From an uncultured Bacteroidales bacterium (GTDB lineage: Bacteria; Bacteroidota; Bacteroidia; Bacteroidales; UBA932), in assembly GCA_946410455.1 (NCBI GenBank), contig CAMKAJ010000028.1, positions 1-32,102 on the forward strand: DNA of 32,102 nt. The letters run 5' to 3'. The notes beneath the pieces are model-generated. The model ran no database searches. It saw only the letters and a program-made list of their open reading frames with translations, and was not told the DNA's origin. The translations under genes were made by a program, and so were the position numbers. Positions 1-7,714 of the stretch are shown here, piece after piece; within the stretch, counting starts at the first letter, position 1; every line of letters starts with the position of its first letter.

Positions 1-187
1 GGCGTCCCGGTTCTCTGCGGGGGTAGGAGCGAATTCCCGGATTTCTGCTCCCGGCATCCCAGTTCTCTGCGGGGGTAGGAGCGAATTCCCGGATTTCTGC
101 TCCTGGCGTCCCAGTTCTCTGTGGGGGTAGGAGCGAATTCCCGGATTTCTGCTCCCGGCGTCCTGGTTCTCTGCGGGGGTAGGAGCG
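1..187. repeat. 52-bp tandem repeat array (right end)
   Basis: Three complete units begin at 1, 53 and 105, and a fourth begins at 157 and stops at about 187. The copies differ at only a few positions, mostly in the first ten bases and at position 18 of the unit. Each full unit contains a dyad, GGAGC then 16 bases then GCTCC, so an RNA or single strand could form a small hairpin per unit. The period is not a multiple of three, so an ORF would change frame in each copy; the array is probably non-coding. The window edge cuts it, so the true copy number is unknown. The last copy breaks off just after the first hairpin arm. Confidence 0.9.
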
Positions 188-295
188 GTTATCAGATATA
201 GAATGTGTAAAGCGTAGCGGAGAGATAAAAAATTTTTTAATTAATTATTTTAAGAAAAAGAGTGTCTGGCGCTTCATTTGATTTAAGCGAAAGGT

Positions 296-328
296 GGTAA
301 AAATTAATAAATGTAAGGCATTTTTACC
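296..328. promoter_or_regulatory. Inverted repeat in the SusC leader, possible operator
   Basis: GGTAAAAAT (296-304) and ATTTTTACC (320-328) are exact reverse complements separated by 15 bases. It lies upstream of the candidate SusC promoter, where an activator or repressor could bind. No T-tract in the terminator position follows. The regulatory role is inference only. Confidence 0.35.
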
Positions 329-369
329 CAAATCCGCAAACGAGGGCACTGTAGGGGGTTTTTAGAAAA

Positions 370-400
370 TTTGCGTATTAAAAAAATAGTCAGTAACTTG
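370..400 (+). promoter_or_regulatory. Possible Bacteroidota-type promoter for the SusC operon
   Basis: TTTG at 370-373 could be a -33 element. Twenty bases later TAACTTG (394-400) resembles the -7 element TAnnTTTG but is one T short. Transcription would start near 405, giving a leader of about 85 bases. The match is imperfect, so this is a weak call. Confidence 0.3.
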
Positions 401-488
401 CGCCGAATTTTTTACTATAGCGGAAAATACCCATAATTTGGCTAAAGTATTAGTTAGTATAGTTTATTGTTTAATTAAAATTCAACCA

Positions 489-3485
489 ATGAGAAAAATT
501 AAATCATTTTTCGCGGTTGTAGCATTGCTCCTTTCGGCAACTGTGGCTTTTGCACAGAATGTGCAGGTCGCTGGTACCATCAAGGATGCCAACGGTGACG
601 TGGTCGCCGGTGCTGCGGTGCAGCTCAAGGGCAGCACTACCAGCTATGCTATGACTGATGCATTGGGCGGCTACAAGATTTCCGTTCCTTCCAACGGCAC
701 GCTTGTAATCAGCTGCCTGGGCTACAAAACGGCTGAGATTGCCGTTGGTGGAAGACAGGTTATCAATGTAACCCTCGAGACAGACTCTACCGTTCTGGAA
801 GAGACTATCGTGGTTGCATACGGTACTGTCAAGCGTGAAGCGGTCACTGGTTCCGTTTCATCCGTCAAGGGTGAGACCATCGCCGCCGCTCCCGTTACTT
901 CCGTTGACAAGGCCCTTGCCGGTAAGCTCGCAGGTGTTTCTATCTCCTCGACTTCCGGACAGCCTGGTGCCATCACCCAGATCCGTATCCGTGGTAACGG
1001 CTCCATCAACGCGTCCAATGCTCCTCTGTGGGTTATCGACGGTATTCCCGTGCTCACTGGCGACGTGTCTTACGAGTCCAACCAGAACAGCGCCCTCACC
1101 GGTCTGAACCCCAACGACATCGAGAACATCACCGTGCTTAAGGATGCTGCTGCAGCTGCTGCATACGGCTCCCGTGCTGCTAACGGTGTTATCCTCGTCA
1201 CCACAAAGAGCGGTAAGGAAGGTAAGGCTCAGTTCAACGTACGCGCTAAGTACGGTGTCAACTGGCTGCAGCCCGACAGCGGCTTCCATATGATGACGGC
1301 TTCCGAGTTCCTCGGATGGTCCCGCGATGCTATCGCCAATGCAGGCGTAGATCCCGACAACCCCGCCAGCGGCAGCTACTATCGTCCTCTTTCCCTGCTC
1401 AACAACAAGCTTTACAACCCTCTGCATGAGTTCACCCGTCTGGGCACCACTCAGGAGTACGAAGTCAGCGCAAACGGTGGTAACAACCGTGCCAAGTACT
1501 TCTCCTCCTTCTCTTATCAGAAAGATCAGGGTGTGTTCTATGGTGTTGACTTCCAGAGATTCCAGGGTCGTGTGAATGCTTCTTACAAGCTTCTCGACAA
1601 CCTCGAGACCGGCGTCCGCTTCAACCTCGCATATACCGAGCAGAGCGACGTTCCTATGCAGAGCCTCTATACCGCAAGCCCTATCTGGACAGGCCAGACC
1701 ACCATGCCTTGGCTCCCTCTGACCGACGAGAACGGCAACTTCGTAGGCAACGCTTCCGTGAACAGCGGTGAGAACCCCCGTGCAACTGCAGAGAACGATG
1801 AGAGGTGGGATCACAACTTCCACCTCAACGGAACTGTAAATCTCAAGTGGACCCCTATCAAGAACCTCGACATCGAGACTCGTAACTCCCTCGAGAGCTT
1901 CTTCGTCAACTCCCGTACCTGGTACAGCCCCGTGGCACACGACAACGTGTACGCCAACCAGTTGGAGACCTATGATCGTCAGATTCATCAGATGACCACC
2001 TCCAACACCATTACTTACCAGAACATCTTCGGAGGATATCATTCAGTACGCGCCCTGGTAGGTCAGGAAGCAATGCGTTACGACTCTCACTCCATCTCTC
2101 ACTACTCTCCTGAGGTGGATCCTAGCATGCCTTACCACAACACGGCAGATCAGACCACAACCGAGATTAGTGAGGGCTTCAGCGCAGAGACCATGCTTTC
2201 CTTCTTCGCCATCGCAGACTACAACTACGATAACCGTTACTTTGTACAGGCCAACTTCCGTAGGGATGGTTCTTCACTCTTCGGAGCCGACAACAAGTGG
2301 GGTAACTTCTGGGCCGTTTCTGCATCTTGGAACATCTCCAACGAGCAGTTCATGCAGGGAGCTCAGGCAATCAACCTCCTCAAACTCCGTGCTTCTTACG
2401 GTGTGAACGGTAACAACGGTATCAGCCCTTATCAGGCCTACGGTCTGTACGGTGCATCCCAGTACAACGGTATTACCGGTTACCTCCCCAGCCAGCTCGA
2501 GAACAGAGTTCTCTCCTGGGAGCGCAACCTTACCACCAACTTCGGTCTTGACTTCGCATTCTTCAACAATCGCCTGAACGGTAGCGTGGATGTGTACAAC
2601 CGTCTGACCAAGGACCTGCTCCTCACCAAGCAGATCCCTGCTACTTCCGGTTTCTCTACCATCTTCTCCAACGTAGGTTCCATGGTGAACGGCGGTGTTG
2701 AGCTCCAGCTCGAGTACAACATCATCCAGAACCGCGACATGATCTGGAGCATCGGTGGCAACGTAGCTTACAACAAGACCCAGATCCTCGACCTCGGTGG
2801 TGACGAGTTCATCGGAACCGATGTCCGCCAGGTTGTCGGCAGGGGCATGTACTCCTACTATCTGTATGACTACTACGGAGTCAACCCTACCAACGGTGAA
2901 GCTCTTTGGGTAGCCTCCATCGATGAGGACGGCAACAAGACCCTCACCAACGACTACAACAAGGCACGCCGTTACTATGCAGGTTCTCCTGAGCCTAAGT
3001 TCATCGGTGGTTTCAATACTACTTTCCAGTGGAAGGGCTTCTCGCTTGCTGCATTCTTCGAGTACAAGGCAGGCCACAACGTGCTCATCTGGAACGAGAA
3101 TCACTACCTCTTCAACGACGGCCAGAGCATTGCTCGTAACCAGTTCGCTTCTGCTCTCAATTACTGGAAGCAGCCTGGCGATGTGGGCGTGAACCCCAAG
3201 CCCGTTGCAGGTAACACCTCCAACTCCAACGACTGGACTATCGACCGCTGGCTCGAGAACGCGAGCTACCTGCGTGTCAAGGATATTACCGTATCCTACA
3301 ATCTCCCTCAAACACTCACCAAGAAGATCGGTATTGCAAACTGCCGTTTCTACGTGAGCGGTCTCAACCTCTACTGCTTCAACGATGTCAACTTCTGGGA
3401 TCCTGAGCAGGGCGTAACCGGTATTACCGCCGGCCAGTACCCTATCACCAAGAGTGTTGTCGGTGGAGTCGAGATAACATTCTAA
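489..3485 (+). CDS. SusC/RagA-family TonB-linked outer membrane transporter
   Basis: A 998-residue TonB-dependent transporter that would import a bound oligomer (glycan or peptide) across the outer membrane with its SusD partner. I chose the ATG at 489 because it begins a classic signal peptide (MRKIK, a hydrophobic run, cleavage near AFA|Q at 22/23); the frame is open back to a TTG at 438. Residues about 26-98 are the carboxypeptidase-regulatory-like beta-sandwich found at the N-terminus of SusC proteins. A TonB-box-like stretch ending VVAYGT lies near 104-112, followed by the plug (about 113-230, with the ALAGKLAGV and VLKDAAAAAAYG motifs) and a long barrel ending in a terminal aromatic (VEITF). 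Codon use is strongly biased (AAC, GGT, CGT, CTC), suggesting high expression. SusD follows after 13 bases. The substrate cannot be read from sequence. Confidence 0.96.
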   Translation: MRKIKSFFAVVALLLSATVAFAQNVQVAGTIKDANGDVVAGAAVQLKGSTTSYAMTDALGGYKISVPSNGTLVISCLGYKTAEIAVGGRQVINVTLETDSTVLEETIVVAYGTVKREAVTGSVSSVKGETIAAAPVTSVDKALAGKLAGVSISSTSGQPGAITQIRIRGNGSINASNAPLWVIDGIPVLTGDVSYESNQNSALTGLNPNDIENITVLKDAAAAAAYGSRAANGVILVTTKSGKEGKAQFNVRAKYGVNWLQPDSGFHMMTASEFLGWSRDAIANAGVDPDNPASGSYYRPLSLLNNKLYNPLHEFTRLGTTQEYEVSANGGNNRAKYFSSFSYQKDQGVFYGVDFQRFQGRVNASYKLLDNLETGVRFNLAYTEQSDVPMQSLYTASPIWTGQTTMPWLPLTDENGNFVGNASVNSGENPRATAENDERWDHNFHLNGTVNLKWTPIKNLDIETRNSLESFFVNSRTWYSPVAHDNVYANQLETYDRQIHQMTTSNTITYQNIFGGYHSVRALVGQEAMRYDSHSISHYSPEVDPSMPYHNTADQTTTEISEGFSAETMLSFFAIADYNYDNRYFVQANFRRDGSSLFGADNKWGNFWAVSASWNISNEQFMQGAQAINLLKLRASYGVNGNNGISPYQAYGLYGASQYNGITGYLPSQLENRVLSWERNLTTNFGLDFAFFNNRLNGSVDVYNRLTKDLLLTKQIPATSGFSTIFSNVGSMVNGGVELQLEYNIIQNRDMIWSIGGNVAYNKTQILDLGGDEFIGTDVRQVVGRGMYSYYLYDYYGVNPTNGEALWVASIDEDGNKTLTNDYNKARRYYAGSPEPKFIGGFNTTFQWKGFSLAAFFEYKAGHNVLIWNENHYLFNDGQSIARNQFASALNYWKQPGDVGVNPKPVAGNTSNSNDWTIDRWLENASYLRVKDITVSYNLPQTLTKKIGIANCRFYVSGLNLYCFNDVNFWDPEQGVTGITAGQYPITKSVVGGVEITF

Positions 3486-3498
3486 AAGGAGTACGAAT

Positions 3499-4947
3499 AT
3501 GAAAAAGTATATAATCATTGCATTTGCGGCTATCGCAGCTCTGACTTCCTGCGGCAAGGACTTCCTTACCGAAGCTCCGAAGCTCTCGCAGAGTGATGTA
3601 CTTACGCTGAGCACATACGACGGCCTGGACAAGGCTACCGCCGGTGCTTACGCTCCTCTTGCATCCAACAACTGGTATGGTGCCCACTTCATCCTCGACA
3701 ACGAGATGGCTACCGGAAACGGCAAGCGCTGGGGTATCATCTTCGACACTTATGAGTCTGGCCGCTACACTGACGAGTATTCAGTGAACTACACCCCTAA
3801 TAGCACCAGTCCTCTCTGGGCTACTGCTTATTATGTGATTTCTGCAGCCAACAACGTGCTCAACGCTATCGAGGACAACGGACTTGAGAGCTATGTTTCT
3901 CTTGCTGTCTCCGAGCAGGATATCAACAACCTGCGCGCTGAGTGCCTGTTCCTCCGTGCATTCTCGCACTTCGACCTTGTGCGTACCTACGCTCATCCGT
4001 ACAGCAGTGCTACTGCAGCTACTGCACTCGGCGTTCCTTACGTTCTCGTAAGTGATTCTGAGGCACAGCCTGCTCGTGAGACCATGGAGAATACCTACAA
4101 GTATATCATCGACGACCTTAAGCTTGCTGCTGAGCTTATCGATCCTGATTACTCCCGCGACGGCAAAGACCCTCAGGCAAGCGCCAACATCGACGTTATC
4201 AACGCCATGCTTGCCCGTGTATGTCTGTATGCAGAAAGGTGGCAGGAGGCAGCCGACTACGCTACCCTCGTAATCGACAGCAACAACTACAAGATGTGGA
4301 CTCCTACTGACCTTAAGGATGCAGCTGTTTACAATGAGGATATGCCCGGTGGAGAGATCATCTTCGAGATTTACAACGTTCTCTCCCAGTCTTACGGAAC
4401 CGGCAACGAGACCGTGTGGGGTATGACTTATTACAACGCTTACGGCGATTGCGGTGTTTCTACCGATCTTACCGAGCAGTTCGAGGAGAGCGATATTCGT
4501 GCTACTCTCTATGCTCCTGATCCCGATGGCAATGGACTCTTCACCTATAAGTATGCAGGTAAGGGCCTCGGCTCCATCGACGCCAACAATATCCCTGTTC
4601 TCAGGCTCTCCGAGATGTACCTCATCCGTGCAGAAGCTGCTGTGAACGGAGCAAATGGTGAGTATAGCCCTGTTAATGACCTCAAGACTATCGCTGACAA
4701 TCGTGGTGCTACCGCACAGCCTGCTACCAAGTCAGGTGTGTATGCAGAGCGCTCCAAGGAACTCGCATGGGAAGGTCACCTCTGGTTCGACCTCGCCCGT
4801 ACCGGCCGCCCTATGACCCGTGTAGATATTGCTGGCAATGTGCCTACCAATATCCCCGTTGGTGACTATCGCTGGGCCAAGCCTATTCCTAACCGTGAGT
4901 TCACCGTAAACAAGAATCTCGTTCAGAATGATGGTTACGGCGAATAA
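3499..4947 (+). CDS. SusD/RagB-family surface nutrient-binding lipoprotein
   Basis: A 482-residue outer membrane lipoprotein that would act as the lid and binding protein over the SusC barrel. The signal peptide ends in the lipobox LTSC with Cys18 as the lipid-bearing residue, followed by GKDFL, as is common in SusD proteins. The body has the helical TPR-like SusD fold: the YYVISAANNVLNAIE and LRAECLFLRAFSHFDLVR segments are family hallmarks, as are the late RLSEMYLIRAEAA and the WEGHLWFDLARTGR motif. A good ribosome binding site (AAAGGAG, 3484-3490) overlaps the SusC stop region and sits about 8 bases before the start. Codon bias is as strong as in SusC. At 482 residues it is at the shorter end for the family, but it looks intact. 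Confidence 0.96.
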   Translation: MKKYIIIAFAAIAALTSCGKDFLTEAPKLSQSDVLTLSTYDGLDKATAGAYAPLASNNWYGAHFILDNEMATGNGKRWGIIFDTYESGRYTDEYSVNYTPNSTSPLWATAYYVISAANNVLNAIEDNGLESYVSLAVSEQDINNLRAECLFLRAFSHFDLVRTYAHPYSSATAATALGVPYVLVSDSEAQPARETMENTYKYIIDDLKLAAELIDPDYSRDGKDPQASANIDVINAMLARVCLYAERWQEAADYATLVIDSNNYKMWTPTDLKDAAVYNEDMPGGEIIFEIYNVLSQSYGTGNETVWGMTYYNAYGDCGVSTDLTEQFEESDIRATLYAPDPDGNGLFTYKYAGKGLGSIDANNIPVLRLSEMYLIRAEAAVNGANGEYSPVNDLKTIADNRGATAQPATKSGVYAERSKELAWEGHLWFDLARTGRPMTRVDIAGNVPTNIPVGDYRWAKPIPNREFTVNKNLVQNDGYGE

Positions 4948-4966
4948 TAAAATGGAGGATAGCAAA

Positions 4967-5854
4967 ATGAAAAGATATTTTACAATACTTGCATGCGCAG
5001 CCGTCGCATTCGCCGGTTGCCAGAACCTGAACACTGTCCCCGAGTTCGAGGAGAGTGAGTCTTTTGCCTCTTTCCCTACTGCCACCTTCGGTGTTAATGA
5101 GAACGTGGGACAACTGGTTATTCCGGTATCCATTGCTTCCATCAAGCCCGTCAAGACCGTTGTGTCTTACGAGATTATCGACGGAACTGCAAAGTCTGGA
5201 GTCAACTTTAGAGATACCAACCCTGATGCAGTCCTGAGTTTCGATGGAGAGACCCGTGAGCAGAATATAGTGCTCGATATTCTTGAACTCCCCGGCGAAT
5301 ATACTGGCGACCTTGGTTTCTCTATCAAGCTCACCAGCGCTACTGGGCTTAAGATTTCAGCAGAGAATAACTGCGGCATTACCATTTTTGACCTTGATCA
5401 CCCTCTTGCTGCGATTCTTGGTACTTACACCGGTACAGCAGTTGACGTTGGCGGTGACGTAGTTTGGGAACTCACCCTTGCCAAGGACGCCAAAGACGTG
5501 AATGTCCTCTGGTGTGATGGTATTTGCCCTCTGCACGCAAGCAACAAGAGCTCACTGAGTCCTGTTTACGCTAATGTAACCAAGGGCGAGGACGGTAGCT
5601 TTACCCTCTCTTTCCCTTGCGGGCAGGAAGTTGGTGAGTACAATGACAACGGTATGCTCGAGCTTGCAGAGTGCTATATAGTAGACGGTGGCTACATGGT
5701 AAACTTCTCCTCTTCTCTGATTTTCACCCAGACTGCAACGGGCTTCGAGTCCGAGTATGGTATGGGTCTGGTGAACGACTATCTGTACTACAACGGTTTC
5801 CTTCTTGGTAAGAGGACAGATCCTTCTTACAAGGTAGTGTGGACCAAGAAATAA
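4967..5854 (+). CDS. Surface lipoprotein with Calx-beta-like domain
   Basis: A 295-residue lipoprotein (lipobox FAGC, Cys18), third gene of the SusCD unit. An upstream in-frame ATG at 4928 overlaps the SusD end, but a ribosome binding site (GGAGG, 4954-4958) with 8-base spacing supports the ATG at 4967, which also begins the signal peptide. Residues about 30-130 look like a Calx-beta sandwich (the IDGTAKSGVNF motif is characteristic). The rest, beginning near AAILGTYTGTA, is a second beta-rich domain that I cannot name. By position it is analogous to SusE/SusF-type accessory proteins, which sit on the surface and bind ligand; that role is inference. Confidence 0.85.
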   Translation: MKRYFTILACAAVAFAGCQNLNTVPEFEESESFASFPTATFGVNENVGQLVIPVSIASIKPVKTVVSYEIIDGTAKSGVNFRDTNPDAVLSFDGETREQNIVLDILELPGEYTGDLGFSIKLTSATGLKISAENNCGITIFDLDHPLAAILGTYTGTAVDVGGDVVWELTLAKDAKDVNVLWCDGICPLHASNKSSLSPVYANVTKGEDGSFTLSFPCGQEVGEYNDNGMLELAECYIVDGGYMVNFSSSLIFTQTATGFESEYGMGLVNDYLYYNGFLLGKRTDPSYKVVWTKK

Positions 5855-5869
5855 TTATTTAGAGTGATT

Positions 5870-7603
5870 ATGAAAAGATTTTTTCAATCTATAGCAATCG
5901 TTGCCGTTGTAGCTTTTGCAGCAGCGTCTTGTGAAAACAAGGCACTTGCTCCTGCAGAGCCCAGCACACCTGTGCTTGCGGCCCCCGATGTTACTGTCTC
6001 TGTTGCGAACGTCACCGACGATTCCTTCAGCTTCACAGTGGCCCCTCAGGGAGAGTCTTCCTATTACTCCTATTTGGTTACTTCCGTTGCTTTCGCACCT
6101 GATTCCGCTTCTCTGTACGCAGTTAAGTACAGTGATGTAGCTCAGGGTACTGTGAAGTATGCAGACAAGCAGAGCTTCACTTCCAGCGTCAGCGGCCTGT
6201 CTCCTAATACTACTTATTATGTGTATGCCGTTACTTCCAGCAAGGAGGGTAATGTGGGCCACGTAGTTTCTGCAAGCTGCAAGACCAGCGACGGTGTAAA
6301 TCCTGAGGCAGTAGACTTTGCTTTCAGCAACAATATTGTGAAGATTCTCTTCTCTGAGGGTGTTCAGTATGTTGAGGGTAAAGAAGTTACCGCAGTTGTT
6401 TATGCTCAGAACTACCGTGCTGCAAACAGCGCTCCTGTTAACCAGAAGGCTGTTGCCCAGGTTACTATGCCTGCCGCTAACATTGCCCAGTTTGTCTTCC
6501 CCGACATCACTATTCCTGGTTCTTGGTATCTCGTGAGCTTCCCTGAGGGAACCTTCGTAGATTCCGCCGGCAACCCTTGCCCCGCTCTTGAGAGCGTGTT
6601 CAAGTATGCTGAGGATGGTTCTCTTGATGATGAGGATCCTTCTGACGGTGTGTGGGCATACATTCCCAACGCTCCCTTCTCCTTCAAGGTAGAGGCTCCT
6701 GAGGTTGTTACTGACTATAAGGCATTTATCAATGTGAAAAGCGAGAATATGCTTGCCAAAGCATATCCCGGCAAGGCCCACGCCCAGGTTGTGCATACTG
6801 AGTCAGGTGTGACTACCACTACTGAGTATGATATCACTGGTGGTAAGAACTATGGAGTTACGAGTCTGTACACCGCCGGATTCTGTCTGGAGGCTGCTCC
6901 TAGTGGCGGAGATATCTTTATTATCTCTGTAGATGAAGCTGCATTTGAGGACATTTACGGAAATAAAAATGCTGCATTTGAGATTGGCCCCGTCCTCTAC
7001 TCTTATGGTTTCACTGTTGCTGATGTATGCGGAACTTACGAGAATTCCGGTGAAAGTGGCTACGGTGCTACCTACAACGAGGATCCCTGGACCCTCACCA
7101 TTACCGAGTCCGACGATGCAACCAAGGGAAATGTGATGATTTCCTCTTACTATGGTTTCAATAGTTGCAAGATTTACGGCGACTGGAACGGTGACACCGG
7201 AGTACTCACCATCGAGGAAACAGATGCACAGCTTGGTGCATTTGTGTATAATGGTGCAGTTTATTTCTACTATCTGGCAACCTACTATGGTTGGCTCTCA
7301 AAGAATAAGGACGGTCGTCATCTTCAGCTCTATATGACTGAAGTTGGCTCTCTGGAAGATGGTAATGATTTCCTTGGATACTATTATGAGGCTTATAAGA
7401 TGCCTGCAAGCGGAAATGTTGCAGACCTTACCGAAAATGACTTTTTAGGAAGCGACTACAACATCTTCTTCCCTGAGTTTGTTCTTAAGCCTGCAGCTGC
7501 AGTTACTGCTGCTCCCAGCACGAAAACATACTATCCTATGCTTTCACACGCAAAGAGCGCAAAGCTCAGCTTTACCAAAGTGCTTGAAGCTCCCGCCAAA
7601 TAA
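5870..7603 (+). CDS. Multi-domain surface lipoprotein (FN3 and Ig-like repeats)
   Basis: A 577-residue lipoprotein (lipobox AASC, Cys21), last gene of the SusCD unit, 15 bases after its neighbour. A GTG at 5864 is in frame, but the ATG at 5870 begins the signal peptide. Residues about 38-140 form a fibronectin-III-like domain (the SGLSPNTTYYVYAVT segment). Two related beta-sandwich segments follow, about 145-250 and 265-380; both end in a phrase about structure or age of the chain (FVDSAGNPC and FEDIYGNKNA) typical of SbsA/Big_5-type Ig-like domains. The C-terminal part, from DVCGTYENSG, is Tyr/Trp-rich and beta-strand-like; the CGTY/LGTY opening is shared with the preceding lipoprotein (LGTYTG). 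It is probably a ligand-binding or spacer protein on the surface. No catalytic motif is seen. Confidence 0.82.
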   Translation: MKRFFQSIAIVAVVAFAAASCENKALAPAEPSTPVLAAPDVTVSVANVTDDSFSFTVAPQGESSYYSYLVTSVAFAPDSASLYAVKYSDVAQGTVKYADKQSFTSSVSGLSPNTTYYVYAVTSSKEGNVGHVVSASCKTSDGVNPEAVDFAFSNNIVKILFSEGVQYVEGKEVTAVVYAQNYRAANSAPVNQKAVAQVTMPAANIAQFVFPDITIPGSWYLVSFPEGTFVDSAGNPCPALESVFKYAEDGSLDDEDPSDGVWAYIPNAPFSFKVEAPEVVTDYKAFINVKSENMLAKAYPGKAHAQVVHTESGVTTTTEYDITGGKNYGVTSLYTAGFCLEAAPSGGDIFIISVDEAAFEDIYGNKNAAFEIGPVLYSYGFTVADVCGTYENSGESGYGATYNEDPWTLTITESDDATKGNVMISSYYGFNSCKIYGDWNGDTGVLTIEETDAQLGAFVYNGAVYFYYLATYYGWLSKNKDGRHLQLYMTEVGSLEDGNDFLGYYYEAYKMPASGNVADLTENDFLGSDYNIFFPEFVLKPAAAVTAAPSTKTYYPMLSHAKSAKLSFTKVLEAPAK

Positions 7604-7626
7604 GAGGAGGTAGAGTAATCTTTATA

Positions 7627-7660
7627 GGGGCGGCTGGTGCAAATCAGACGCCCCTTTTTA
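7627..7660 (+). terminator. Rho-independent terminator of the SusCD unit
   Basis: GGGGCG (7627-7632) pairs with CGCCCC (7649-7654). The stem extends through one mismatch with CTGG against TCAG, and TTTTTA follows directly. It lies 24 bases after the lipoprotein stop and separates the SusCD unit from the BACON/subtilase unit. Confidence 0.88.
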
Positions 7661-7714
7661 TCTTATTGTGCGTATTTTTTTATATATTCGCAAACTTATA
7701 GTTTACGTGCCCCT

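Larger units (their letters stand above)
188..488 (+). other. AT-rich leader upstream of the SusC gene
   Basis: I see no gene in this 301-base stretch. It is much richer in A and T than its surroundings. It contains a perfect 9-bp inverted repeat (296-328), a weaker 6-bp one (CGCAAA at 335-340 against TTTGCG at 370-375), and a possible promoter (370-400). Translation could in principle begin at a TTG at 438 in frame with SusC, but the signal peptide clearly begins at the ATG at 489. Confidence 0.6.

Noticed and set aside
1..187. CRISPR array
   Set aside because: The whole 52-bp unit repeats, without unique spacers, and no cas gene is seen.
438..488. TTG start adding 17 residues to SusC
   Set aside because: The ATG at 489 begins a standard signal peptide; the extension would bury it. 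Similar upstream extensions were removed for genes at 4967, 5870, 7715, 18065, 18920, 15087 and 29171.
858..2042. 394-residue open frame on the minus strand inside SusC
   Set aside because: It is antisense to a clear SusC coding region, has no recognisable motif, and results from the strong codon bias of SusC. The same holds for the 452-residue frame at 2274-3632.
7683..7690. TATATTCG as -7 element of the BACON unit
   Set aside because: It is one base from consensus, but no TTTG lies 19-21 bases upstream; ATTG at 7665-7668 is only 14 bases away. It is too weak to list as a feature.
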